From Thermoplasmata archaeon (GTDB taxonomy: Archaea > Thermoplasmatota > Thermoplasmata > UBA184): a stretch of 15,865 bases of DNA. Positions 7,482 to 14,650 of this stretch are shown here, piece after piece; the stretch's first letter is position 1; every line of letters begins with the position of its first letter. The position numbers and the translations under genes were made by a program. The stretch spans positions 1 to 15,865 of the forward strand of contig JASHUP010000146.1 of NCBI GenBank assembly GCA_030039915.1, in the 5' to 3' direction. The notes under the pieces were generated by a model. That model had not been told where the DNA came from, did not search any database, and saw nothing but the letters and a program-made list of their open reading frames with translations.

Positions 7482-7783
7482 GCGAGGCGGCGAGCAACGC
7501 GAAGCGCGCGGCGATCGCCCTGACCCCGGGGTCCAAGGTGACGGTCCGCTCCGCGGGGACGGAGAACGCAGCGATCGTCTCGTCCGGCGTGTTCCGGGGG
7601 CTCGTCTCCATCAGCGGGGACAATGCGCTCGCGATCGAGCTCGATGGGTCGAACGGCGACCCGAAGGGCCGGATCCGCATCGTGCCCGTCCCGGCCGTGC
7701 TCGCGATCGATATCCTCGAGGCGGCCAAGGCCGATGAGGAGAAGCGCAGCGAGCCGCCGCAGGCCCCCGGGTACTTCCGCTAG
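7478..7783 (+). CDS. Small beta-rich protein, possibly Sm/Lsm-like; function unknown
   Basis: 101 residues. I do not recognise a named family. After a short polar N-terminus, residues 17-80 alternate hydrophobic and polar positions in what look like five short strands, for example GSKVTVRSAG, NAAIVSSGVFRGLVSISG, NALAIELDG and GRIRIVPVPAVLAIDILEA. This resembles a small SH3/Sm-like barrel, with the GRIRIVPVPAVLAIDI stretch in the position of an Sm2-type strand pair. That is a fold impression, not an identification. The C-terminal 20 residues are charged and Pro-rich, ending GYFR. The ATG overlaps the stop of the winged-helix gene, so the two likely act together. The ribosome binding site and overlap make it a credible gene despite its size. 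Confidence 0.75.
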   Translation: MSEAASNAKRAAIALTPGSKVTVRSAGTENAAIVSSGVFRGLVSISGDNALAIELDGSNGDPKGRIRIVPVPAVLAIDILEAAKADEEKRSEPPQAPGYFR

Positions 7784-7808
7784 ATCGGCGCTCTCTCGCG
7801 AGCGGGAA

Positions 7809-7909
7809 CGGGCTTGCTGGGAGTTCCGTCGCGGAACGCGTCCGCGATTTCGAACCCAGGTCGCTGGCTTCGAAGGCCAGCAGGATAGTCCAGACTACCC
7901 CACAAGCCC
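7809..7909 (-). tRNA. tRNA-Arg (anticodon UCG) with an insertion in the T-loop
   Basis: The minus strand folds as a complete tRNA. The 7-bp acceptor GGGCTTG/CAAGCCC has discriminator G73 and no encoded CCA. The D-arm carries T8, A14, G15, G18, G19 and A20. The 5-bp anticodon stem CTGGC/GCCAG encloses loop CTTCGAA, giving anticodon TCG at 7871-7873. A 4-nt variable region follows (C48 can pair with G15). The T-stem CTGGG/CCCAG encloses TTCGAA plus a 26-nt insertion plus T. Removing the insertion restores a standard 7-nt T-loop TTCGAAT and a 75-nt tRNA. A20 agrees with arginine identity. The D-stem is three pairs with a U13-U22 mismatch, a pattern I know from archaeal tRNAs. A TATA box lies about 27 bases upstream. 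The gene stands alone between two protein genes. Confidence 0.88.
7823..7848 (-). other. Probable non-canonical tRNA intron in the T-loop (between positions 59 and 60)
   Basis: 26 nt interrupt the T-loop. The insertion has an internal 7-bp hairpin, TCGCGGA/TCCGCGA, closed by a 5-nt loop. Its last four bases GAAC can pair with exon bases 53-56 (GTTC), giving a central 4-bp helix between the T-stem and the intron hairpin. Small unpaired stretches flank that helix on both sides: GAAA against CG, and TC. This resembles a relaxed bulge-helix-bulge, the substrate of the archaeal splicing endonuclease. The boundary could shift by a few bases, giving loops TTCGAAT, TTCGACT or TTCAACT, all acceptable. 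The length stays 26. The exact cut sites are inferred. Confidence 0.75.
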
Positions 7910-7930
7910 GCCGACCTTCCACGGGACGCC

Positions 7931-7940
7931 GGCTATTTGG
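7931..7940 (-). promoter_or_regulatory. TATA box of the tRNA-Arg gene
   Basis: CCAAATAGCC on the minus strand is centred about 27 bases before the first base of the tRNA (7909), the expected distance for an archaeal TATA box driving a tRNA with little or no leader. Confidence 0.55.
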
Positions 7941-8046
7941 ACGTTCCGGATTCCCGACATGACGGCGAGGGAAGGGAGCGGCGGCCCCCCGTCGCCACGG
8001 ACGGCGATGGCGGAAGCCGAATCGGCGCTCGGGCTCGTTCGGGCGG

Positions 8047-11000
8047 TTAGCCGGAGGGGTCCGCCGAAGCGTCCGGCCGGAAGGTGTCGAGCGTCGTCTG
8101 CGCGGTCGACCCGGGGAAGAGGGTCGCGACCGAGTCCGACAAGAGCTGGATGCGCTGGCGAACGTACGGCGTGATCCCTTCCATCGCCCCGAGGCGCTGG
8201 GCGAGCGGGAGGTACTTGCGGACCGAGGCTTCGTAGACCGTGGACAGCAACTCGCCGTCGCACCGGCCGCCGCCGCGCTCCGCGACGCACCGGCCCGAGA
8301 GCGGAGGGCGGCGGTACGACGCTTCGCACGCCTTGCACCGGAACCGCTGGGTCCCGTAGCTCTTGAGGTTCCCCATCACGTCGGGAAGGAAATGCGCGTT
8401 GAGCACGAGCGTCACCGCCTCCGCGAGGTCGACCGCCCGGATCTGGGCCGAGAGCACGAGCGAGCGCTCGACCAGCTCGGCCATCGGTCGGCCCTCCCGG
8501 TACGTGGAGCGGACCGGTCCGCCCGCGATGCGGTGGGTGTCGTGGGTGAAGCCGTACCCCGAGAGCGAATGCGCCGTCCCGAGTCGGTGGCCGACCAGGT
8601 CGAGGAGCGGTTCGATCTCCTTCGGGTCGCGTCGGTCCGCCGCTGCGCGGTAGAGCGCGAGCGGGTAGCGGCTCCCCGCGTCGACGTTGTGCGCCTCCTT
8701 GTCGACCTCGGTCGCCTCGAGCCGCGTCGTGAGGACGAGCGGCTTATCCATGAGCGCGCCGCGGCTCTCCGGTAGGTAGGATCGCGAGAAGTTCAGGAGG
8801 GCGTCCAGCAGGAGCGTGACCGAGTCCTCGTCGCCGTCGCAGTTCCGCCGCTTGGCCGCGTGGAACACCGGGTGGGCGAAGCACGCTTCCGCATCCGAGA
8901 ACCCCAGCAGTCGACCGGCAACCCCGCCGGACGTGTGGGGCGCGAGGGCGACCACGATCTGTCCGACGAGGTCCTCGGCCCGATCGGCCCGGTAGTACGG
9001 ATCGACCCCGTAGAGGCGGACGAGCTCGTCGTCGACGAACTGGGCGAGCCGAGTCAGATAACTCCCGCACGAGCGGGAGACGATGAGGTCCTGGGGGGCC
9101 AGCTCGACCAACTGTTCGGGATCGGTGAGCGGCGCCCCGACCCAGTCGTGGTCGTACCCCAGACGTCGGAGGGTCGCGAGGTCGGTCCCGATCTCGGCGG
9201 GTCGGAAGTGCGTGAGCGGCAGGTCGGTGAGGTCGAAGCGAGCGGTCCCGTCCTGGTAGACCGAGATCGCGTGCGAGGCACGCAGGATCCCTTTCTCGAT
9301 CGCCTCCGGCACCTTACCGGGGGAGGTGAGACCCTTCACGCCCTTTACGACCGGAGGTTTTGCGAGGTGCAGCCGCTCGAGCGCGTCGCTCCACAGGCGC
9401 GCCATCGGCAAGGGCTCGGAGACCGTTCGGCCGGTCGGCTCGGTGTGCGCTCCGCAGGGGCACCGGGTCCAGACCGTGGAGCGGCCGCACACGGGACAGT
9501 GGCGTACTCCGAGGTCGACCGTGACCCCGTCGCGCATCGTTCGCCGGGCCGCCTCGGGGAGCGAGCGCGTGGGCCCGCCGGCGCTCCCGACGGGGAAGAG
9601 GCCGTGGACGTTCGGTTGCATGCTGCGGTGGTACGCCTTCTCCGGGCGGCCGACCCGGCCGCCGACCCGGGAGGGCCCCCGGGCACGGATCGGGACCCCG
9701 GCCAAGCGACCGACGTAGGCGAGCGAGTCCTCCTCCACGGGGTCGAGCGGCGACCGGCGGACGAGGATCTCCCCTTCCGCCGCGAGGCCGAGACCGCCGA
9801 CAAGTCCCGCCGACACGTCCGGCTCGCCTCGCAGGTTGTCGCCCTCGACCGGAGCAAAGAGGAAGCCGAGCCGCACGAGCACCTCCCGCCACAGCGGATC
9901 CGCCGGAAGAAGGAGGGAGCCCTCGACCCAGCGGCCGCTGCGCTCGACGAACTCGCTCAGCGCGCGCAGCTCCCCCGGCGTGAGGTCATGCCAGAACAGG
10001 AGCCACCGGGGGTGGAGCGGGACACGGTACGTCTGCGCGACGCGGACCGCTTCCTCGTAGGAGGCGACGTTCATCCCTTCGAGACCGTCCCCTCCGGCCG
10101 CGCGGAGCTCCTCGAAATGCCAGTCCGGTGAGTACGCTCCGGGAACAAGGGGCCGGTTGTTCTCGAGGAACTCTCCGAACGAGACGAGGATCTCTCCGAG
10201 GTCGACCACCCGACGGACCCGGGACCGCAGCGCCTCCGCCCGGCCGAGGTCGTGGACCGCGGTCACCGTCCCGTCGTCGAGCTCGACGATCGGACCTTCG
10301 ATGGTATCGCAGACCCCCATCGCGGTGGCCTTTCCCGGGTACTCGAGCTTCACTTGCGTGCTGATCGCGACGAAGCTCTGGAGGAGCACCATGGTCGCCG
10401 GATTGACCGCACACGCGGCGAGCCCCGTGGTGCGCGCCCGTCCGTACACGAGACGAAACGCGCCGGGGCGGTTCGGGTGGGCGAGCACCGGACGACCCCC
10501 GACGGAATCCTGAAGGTACTTCGGCGTTCGGGCATCCTCCTCGTCGGTCGAGTGGTGGCCCACCTGCGACAGGAACTCCCAACCGTCGAGACCGAGCTTC
10601 TCGACGATCTTCGAGAGCTTGGCCGCTTTCTGGCAGAGGCCTTCCGCGATCACGAGACAGGCTCCCCCACGGATGCCGTTCGTGGGAACGCGAGCTAGGT
10701 TGCGGAACGCACTCACCTCGGCATCCCCCTCCGTCGCTTCCCCCGAGATCGCGACGGGGACGTTCCGGACGACAAGGTCGATCTCCTCGGCCGTCGGAAC
10801 GTACTGGAGATGCTGGTGGTACTTGTACAGCGGAATCTCCTCTTTGTACCGTTCCACTTCGTCGTGCTCGGGACGGTACGCCGAGAGCCCCAGGTCGCGA
10901 CGCACGACATCGGCGAGCAGCACGCTCAGGGCCTGGGCCGTCCCGCCCGCCGCGCGAATCGGGCCGGCGTAGTACAGCTCGATGTAGGAGGTCTTGTCCC

Positions 11001-11379
11001 GGCCCTCGCGGACGTGGACCTCCGCGAGCCCTTCGAGCGGCGCGACCAGGATCCCCTCGGTCAGGATCGCGAGCCCGACCCGCAGCGCGGCGTCGACCCG
11101 TCCGGCGACCGAGTCGCCCCGCTTCGGGTCTCGGGCGATCCGCCGCGCGACCGTGAGCGCCACCTCCTCGCGCGGAAGGGTCTCGGCGAGGGTCCGGATC
11201 TCCCCGGAGATTCCTGCGATCCCGAGATGCGCGAGCAGCTTCTCGACACGCATCGCCATGTCCTGCGCCCGAGGGATCTCCGGGGTGACCTCGGGATCGT
11301 AGCCGACCTGCCGCGCCCTCTCGGCCACGTCGTAGGCGCGGTCGACCTCGGACTCGACCGCCCGAAAATACGACTCCAC
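8047..11379 (-). CDS. polC: DNA polymerase II (family D) large subunit, DP2
   Basis: 1110 residues, in the normal intein-free range. With the small DP1 subunit it forms PolD, a replicative polymerase of most archaea other than Crenarchaeota. The N-terminal region (YFRAVESEVDRAYDVAERA) and the block with YYAGPIRAAGGTAQALSVL are characteristic. The catalytic double-psi-barrel motif RNCDGDED has Asp848 and Asp850 in place of the two metal-binding aspartates, followed by LNFSRSYLPESRGALMDKPL. One zinc site is formed by Cys628, 631, 640 and 642, and a C-terminal one by Cys1015, 1018, 1031 and 1040. QTTLDTF at 1094-1100 looks like a PCNA-interacting peptide. The start is a GTG at 11379, supported by a TATA-like box about 27 bases upstream, so the mRNA is probably leaderless. 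DP1 is not in the window. Confidence 0.97.
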   Translation of the reverse strand: MESYFRAVESEVDRAYDVAERARQVGYDPEVTPEIPRAQDMAMRVEKLLAHLGIAGISGEIRTLAETLPREEVALTVARRIARDPKRGDSVAGRVDAALRVGLAILTEGILVAPLEGLAEVHVREGRDKTSYIELYYAGPIRAAGGTAQALSVLLADVVRRDLGLSAYRPEHDEVERYKEEIPLYKYHQHLQYVPTAEEIDLVVRNVPVAISGEATEGDAEVSAFRNLARVPTNGIRGGACLVIAEGLCQKAAKLSKIVEKLGLDGWEFLSQVGHHSTDEEDARTPKYLQDSVGGRPVLAHPNRPGAFRLVYGRARTTGLAACAVNPATMVLLQSFVAISTQVKLEYPGKATAMGVCDTIEGPIVELDDGTVTAVHDLGRAEALRSRVRRVVDLGEILVSFGEFLENNRPLVPGAYSPDWHFEELRAAGGDGLEGMNVASYEEAVRVAQTYRVPLHPRWLLFWHDLTPGELRALSEFVERSGRWVEGSLLLPADPLWREVLVRLGFLFAPVEGDNLRGEPDVSAGLVGGLGLAAEGEILVRRSPLDPVEEDSLAYVGRLAGVPIRARGPSRVGGRVGRPEKAYHRSMQPNVHGLFPVGSAGGPTRSLPEAARRTMRDGVTVDLGVRHCPVCGRSTVWTRCPCGAHTEPTGRTVSEPLPMARLWSDALERLHLAKPPVVKGVKGLTSPGKVPEAIEKGILRASHAISVYQDGTARFDLTDLPLTHFRPAEIGTDLATLRRLGYDHDWVGAPLTDPEQLVELAPQDLIVSRSCGSYLTRLAQFVDDELVRLYGVDPYYRADRAEDLVGQIVVALAPHTSGGVAGRLLGFSDAEACFAHPVFHAAKRRNCDGDEDSVTLLLDALLNFSRSYLPESRGALMDKPLVLTTRLEATEVDKEAHNVDAGSRYPLALYRAAADRRDPKEIEPLLDLVGHRLGTAHSLSGYGFTHDTHRIAGGPVRSTYREGRPMAELVERSLVLSAQIRAVDLAEAVTLVLNAHFLPDVMGNLKSYGTQRFRCKACEASYRRPPLSGRCVAERGGGRCDGELLSTVYEASVRKYLPLAQRLGAMEGITPYVRQRIQLLSDSVATLFPGSTAQTTLDTFRPDASADPSG

Positions 11380-11401
11380 GGCCCTCGCAGCCCGGAGAGA
11401 G

Positions 11402-11409
11402 ACTTAAAC
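11402..11409 (-). promoter_or_regulatory. TATA box of the PolD large subunit gene
   Basis: GTTTAAGT on the minus strand lies 23-30 bases before the GTG at 11379. It supports GTG as the start and a leaderless transcript. The 141-base region to the divergent surface-protein gene contains only the two promoters as far as I can see. Confidence 0.5.
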
Positions 11410-11488
11410 CCGCCCGACCCGCTCGACGTCTCCGGTAGTCCGGCCGCCGGTTCCCCCGGACCCGTGGACCGAAACTGCACCTACCCGA

Positions 11489-11499
11489 GGTTTATTGGT
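11489..11499 (+). promoter_or_regulatory. TATA box of the kelch/PKD surface protein gene
   Basis: GGTTTATTGGT contains TTTATT about 30 bases before the ATG at 11521. It supports that ATG over in-frame codons further upstream, which would place the start inside the divergent polymerase gene. Confidence 0.5.
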
Positions 11500-11520
11500 C
11501 GGGAACGCTCACCGAAGTTC

Positions 11521-13479
11521 ATGGCAGCCGCGAACGGACGTACATCGGCACGCAAGGTCACGACCCTCCTCGCGGTCATCGCAGTGGCCGCCGTGATCGC
11601 GTCGATGGCCCTCGCCTCCGTGACCGTACTTGCCCCGGCTCCGTCGCGGGCGGGCGCTGCCGTTCAGCTCAAGGGGGCGGAAGCCTCGATCGACGCCGCC
11701 GAGTTCTCCCTCGCGCACGGCGGCGGGCCCGCGCTCGGTGCGACGCTCTCGTGCGAGTCCGCCGGCGCCGGGGCGGCTCGCTGTGCGACCCCCGGTCTCC
11801 TGCCCGCGACCGACCCGGTCGACGGGTACACCTGGACCAACCTCACTGCCCGGCTCACGAACTCACCGAGTGCGCGGATCACGACCCTCGCATGGGACGG
11901 CACGGACGGGTACGTGCTCCTGTACGGGGGGATCGCCAGTGGCGGAGTTAACGAGCAGGACACGTGGACCTACGCGAACGGGACCTGGACCAACATCACA
12001 GCGACGACGACCGGTGCCCCACCGACCCTCGTCTTCGGTTCGATGGCGTGGGACCCCACGTCGGGCGACGTCGTCCTGTTCGGAGGCGAAAACGAGCAGA
12101 CGATCGCCTTCGTGAACTACACCTGGGTCTACCACGACAAGACGTGGACGAACCTCACGAGCACCATCCACACGGCACCTTTTCCGCGAGTCTGGTTCCA
12201 AATGACGACCGACTCCGCCGCCAAGGACGTGGTCCTCTACGGAGGATACACCGGGACGTGGCAGAAGGACACCTGGACCTACAAGAACGGAACGTGGACG
12301 AACGTCACGTCGTCGCAGATCATCGCCCTTCCCACCGTCTACTACGCGGTACTGAGCGATTATCCGGGCTACGGGGCGTTCATGACCGGAGGCTTCTTCG
12401 ACAATTCCTTGCTGGTGAGCGCCACGTACGTTTTCCTCAACGGACAGTGGACGAACCTCACGTCGACCTTCGCGGTTTCCCCGCCCCCGCCCTTCTTCGG
12501 CTTCGCCGCGTTCCTACCGTCCCTGTCGGGCGTCCTTGAGTTCACCTCCGCGATCATCGACCCGACCGGCACGGGCGTCGCGTTCGTGCCGGTCGCGTGG
12601 CTCTTCTCCGGCGGTACCTGGCAGAACGTGACGAACCTGCTCGGGGCCGTGGAGGATGACTACGGCGCCGCCTACGGCTCGGCTGCCTATGTCCCGGCAG
12701 ACCAGTCGATCATCACGTTCGGGGGCCTCCTGTCCGGCCTTTCCAGCTACAGCAAGGCCACCTGGGCGCTCTCGGCTCCGCCGACCGTCGTGGCCACGGC
12801 ATCGAAGAAGGTGGTCGACGCGGGGCAGTCCGTCTCCTTCACGGGAACGGTCTCCGGTGGTCTTGACCCCAACGCGGCGAACTGGTCGTTCGGCGACGGC
12901 GGGAGTTCGTTGAGCCTCTCTCCGAGCCACGTCTACGCGACCGCGGGTCTGTACACCGCGACGGTGAAAGTGACGAGCTTGGTGGGGACGAACGCGTCCG
13001 CCTCGGTCTCCGTCCAGGTGAACCCGGCTCCGGCCGTCAGCCTCAGCGCGACGCCAAACGCAACCGCCGGTACTTCCGTCGGCCTCGTGGCATCGGTCGT
13101 GGGAGGCACTGGGCCGTACACCTACGCGTGGACCCTCGGGGACGGGAGCACCGCGACCGGATTGTTCGTGAACCACGTGTACGCGAGCGGCGGCGCCTAC
13201 GCCGTCAACGTCACGGTCACCGACGCGGTCGGTGGGGTCGCGAAGGCTTCGCTCAGCCTCACGGTCGCGGCCGCTCCGTCGCCGAGCAGCTCGGTCAGCC
13301 TCACCTCAGGTACGGGGCTCTACTTGCTCGTCGGCATCATCGTGTTGCTCGTCGTGGCCGTGCTGCTCGGCGTCATGCTGCTCCGCAAGCCGAAGTCTCC
13401 CTCGGGAGCACCGACGCCGTACTCCGGCCCGATGACCCCAGCTCCGCCTCCACCGGGTCCTCCTCCCGGCGCGAGCTGA
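11521..13479 (+). CDS. Membrane-anchored surface protein with six kelch-like blades and two PKD domains
   Basis: 652 residues. A basic N-terminus and hydrophobic segment (about 13-37) look like a signal sequence or anchor. Residues 104-420 form six repeats of about 50-57 residues, each opening with W-T/Q-N-hydrophobic-T. Most contain a kelch-type glycine pair such as DVVLYGG, consistent with a six-bladed propeller. Two PKD domains follow, at about 421-500 (NWSFGDGG and HVYATAGLY) and 501-583 (YAWTLGDGS and HVYASGGAY). A Ser-rich linker leads to a strong transmembrane helix at 599-621, a stop-transfer RKPK, and a Pro/Gly-rich cytoplasmic tail. The bulk should face outside the cell. Many N-X-S/T sequons suggest N-glycosylation. 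Binding or adhesion is the usual guess for such proteins; no ligand can be named. Upstream in-frame extension to 10810 is rejected because it overlaps the polymerase gene. Confidence 0.9.
   Translation: MAAANGRTSARKVTTLLAVIAVAAVIASMALASVTVLAPAPSRAGAAVQLKGAEASIDAAEFSLAHGGGPALGATLSCESAGAGAARCATPGLLPATDPVDGYTWTNLTARLTNSPSARITTLAWDGTDGYVLLYGGIASGGVNEQDTWTYANGTWTNITATTTGAPPTLVFGSMAWDPTSGDVVLFGGENEQTIAFVNYTWVYHDKTWTNLTSTIHTAPFPRVWFQMTTDSAAKDVVLYGGYTGTWQKDTWTYKNGTWTNVTSSQIIALPTVYYAVLSDYPGYGAFMTGGFFDNSLLVSATYVFLNGQWTNLTSTFAVSPPPPFFGFAAFLPSLSGVLEFTSAIIDPTGTGVAFVPVAWLFSGGTWQNVTNLLGAVEDDYGAAYGSAAYVPADQSIITFGGLLSGLSSYSKATWALSAPPTVVATASKKVVDAGQSVSFTGTVSGGLDPNAANWSFGDGGSSLSLSPSHVYATAGLYTATVKVTSLVGTNASASVSVQVNPAPAVSLSATPNATAGTSVGLVASVVGGTGPYTYAWTLGDGSTATGLFVNHVYASGGAYAVNVTVTDAVGGVAKASLSLTVAAAPSPSSSVSLTSGTGLYLLVGIIVLLVVAVLLGVMLLRKPKSPSGAPTPYSGPMTPAPPPPGPPPGAS
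11830..12777 (+). repeat. Six tandem kelch-like repeats within the surface protein
   Basis: Each unit starts with W-(T/Q)-N-(L/I/V)-T. The Asn residues are at 107, 158, 211, 261, 312 and 369, so spacings are 51, 53, 50, 51 and 57 residues. Blades 1-4 and 6 show a (L/F/T)xGG-like strand pair; blade 5 is degenerate. The first four are closest in sequence (for example DVVLYGG and DTWTYKNG), suggesting duplication within the gene. Confidence 0.75.
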
Positions 13480-13657
13480 GCGCGCCCCGGGCCCCGCCGT
13501 CGCCCCCCGGACGCCCCGCGACCGAGCATCCTCCCGATCGTGCCGTGCATTCGTCGCGACGTCGTACGCGCGATCGACCCTGGACTCCCTCGCCCAACGA
13601 TACGATGCTGCGGGCGGTTCGAAGGGTTCTCGACCGGGAACTCCCGTGGGGTCGGTC
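13480..13657. other. Intergenic region between convergent genes; no feature recognised
   Basis: 178 bases between the ends of the surface-protein and methyltransferase genes. The sequence is very C-rich at the left. I see no T-rich archaeal terminator, tRNA or convincing ORF. A GGTTCGAA string at about 13615-13622 resembles a tRNA T-loop but has no matching stem. Confidence 0.5.
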
Positions 13658-14455
13658 TCACCCCTTGCGCAACTTCCAGATCGTTTCGACCGGCCAAGAG
13701 CGAGCCCATCGCCGGTCGTTCCGCGACAGGTATGTCGAACGCTGGCCGGCCCGAGGGCGGTATTCGATAAGCCGATCGATGGCGAACCCGTTCGCACGGA
13801 ACAACGTCACCCAATCGGCGTAGGTGAGATGGAATTCCACGGTGTCGTCCGGTCCCCAATCTATGCGCTCTGGCCCGAAGTACGGGCGATGAAGACGCCG
13901 CGTCATGCGGTCGGCCCTCGGGTTGTGCGCGAGCCAGCGGAACGGATTCGCGGCGGAGAAGACGAGCGCCCCTCCCCGACGAAGCACCCGGGCGCATTCC
14001 GGCACGGTCCGCCTCGGGTTGGCGAACGTCATCGCTCCCCAGTCACAAAAGACGGTGTCGAACGACCCGTCCCGAAACGGCAGTCGCTCCGCGCTGGCTC
14101 GGACCAGCGGAAAGCGAAGACGGGCGCGCGACCGGAGCTCGCGCGCTCGGGCGAGCTGTTGCGTCGATAGGTCCAGGCCAACTGGCCTCGCGCGCCGCTG
14201 GGCGAGGCCGATCGACCACCGCGCGGCCCCGCATCCGAGCTCGAGCACCGCCTTCCCTCGAACGGGGCCTAAGAGGCGCAGCGACGATTCCGGTACCCGG
14301 AACAGTCCCCACGCCTCGGCGGAACGACCTCCCAGACTCTTCGCGTATCGACGATCATACCACGCGCTCGTCCGGTCCCAGACGATCCGGTTCCTACGAA
14401 CGTGCGGGCTCTCGCGGCGCGGCGCACGGCGAGATTTTCCGGAAGCGGCGCGCAT
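13658..14455 (-). CDS. Class I SAM-dependent methyltransferase (Methyltransf_11 type)
   Basis: 265 residues. After a basic N-terminus (11 Arg or Lys in the first 22 residues), WDRTSAWYDRRYAKS at 26-40 is a typical lead-in. Motif I AVLELGCGAARWS (69-81) binds SAM. Acidic Asp95 in GLDLS follows motif I at the expected distance. AERLPFRDGSFDTVFCDWG (122-140) and ARVLRRGGALVFSAANPF (155-172) complete the Rossmann signature. The C-terminal third probably binds the substrate and gives no clue to its identity: quinone, lipid, small molecule or protein. The ATG at 14455 is supported by a TATA-like GGTTATGTC about 29 bases upstream; a GTG within the first 20 residues is an alternative. It is divergent from ftsZ and convergent with the surface-protein gene, so context does not suggest a function. 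Confidence 0.88.
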   Translation of the reverse strand: MRAASGKSRRAPRRESPHVRRNRIVWDRTSAWYDRRYAKSLGGRSAEAWGLFRVPESSLRLLGPVRGKAVLELGCGAARWSIGLAQRRARPVGLDLSTQQLARARELRSRARLRFPLVRASAERLPFRDGSFDTVFCDWGAMTFANPRRTVPECARVLRRGGALVFSAANPFRWLAHNPRADRMTRRLHRPYFGPERIDWGPDDTVEFHLTYADWVTLFRANGFAIDRLIEYRPRAGQRSTYLSRNDRRWARSWPVETIWKLRKG

Positions 14456-14479
14456 TTGCCGAGGAGGACTCGAGGTGGC

Positions 14480-14488
14480 GACATAACC
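14480..14488 (-). promoter_or_regulatory. TATA-like box of the methyltransferase gene
   Basis: GGTTATGTC on the minus strand is centred about 29 bases before the ATG at 14455, the spacing seen for other first genes here. It is a short match and therefore tentative. Confidence 0.35.
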
Positions 14489-14514
14489 GTGCCGGGGTCC
14501 GAACGTCGGGGATT

Positions 14515-14524
14515 GGCCATGGCC
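14515..14524. repeat. 10-bp palindrome between the methyltransferase and ftsZ genes
   Basis: GGCCATGGCC is a perfect inverted repeat in the divergent promoter region, 27 bases upstream of the methyltransferase TATA-like box and about 60 before the ftsZ TATA box. It could be an operator, but such palindromes arise easily in GC-rich DNA. Confidence 0.2.
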
Positions 14525-14571
14525 GAGCGGGGTTTACGATGGCAGAGAACCCGCCAGCTTCCGCTCTACGC

Positions 14572-14584
14572 AAACGTTTATGTA
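14572..14584 (+). promoter_or_regulatory. BRE/TATA promoter of ftsZ
   Basis: AAACG (BRE-like) is followed by TTTATGTA at 14577-14584. Initiation about 25 bases downstream would fall near 14605-14614, giving ftsZ a leader of about 40 bases. It is one of the best TATA matches in the window. Confidence 0.6.
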
Positions 14585-14613
14585 CGATTTTCCAAAGTCC
14601 TTGTCCAGAGCGT

Positions 14614-14646
14614 ATGACGCTCGTCCGACAAACGGGGCGGGGATAA
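14614..14646 (+). CDS. Possible 10-codon leader ORF upstream of ftsZ
   Basis: ATG at 14614 opens MTLVRQTGRG and stops at TAA 14644-14646, four bases before the ftsZ ATG. The ATG is 37 bases after the start of the TATA box, the same spacing as for the winged-helix gene, so it would be the first codon of a leaderless mRNA. It is too short for any homology argument and may be chance. Confidence 0.3.
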   Translation: MTLVRQTGRG

Positions 14647-14650
14647 AACG

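Noticed and set aside
7809..7909. Circularly permuted or split tRNA
   Set aside because: Acceptor, D, anticodon and T arms occur in normal order on one strand, with a single insertion in the T-loop.
8860..10131. Plus-strand ORF of 423 codons opposite the PolD gene
   Set aside because: Antisense shadow of conserved DP2 sequence, with no recognisable domain.
8047..11379. Intein in the PolD large subunit
   Set aside because: Family motifs are continuous and the length is 1110 residues, so no intein is present.
10810..11520. In-frame upstream extension of the surface protein (889 codons in total)
   Set aside because: It would overlap the start of the polymerase gene and bury the signal sequence. 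The ATG at 11521 has a TATA box at the right distance.
13606..13640. tRNA-like GGTTCGAA string after the surface protein gene
   Set aside because: Neither strand gives a T-stem, anticodon arm or acceptor around it.
14519..14617. Small plus-strand ORF of 32 codons upstream of ftsZ
   Set aside because: It has no promoter or Shine-Dalgarno and runs across the ftsZ TATA box.
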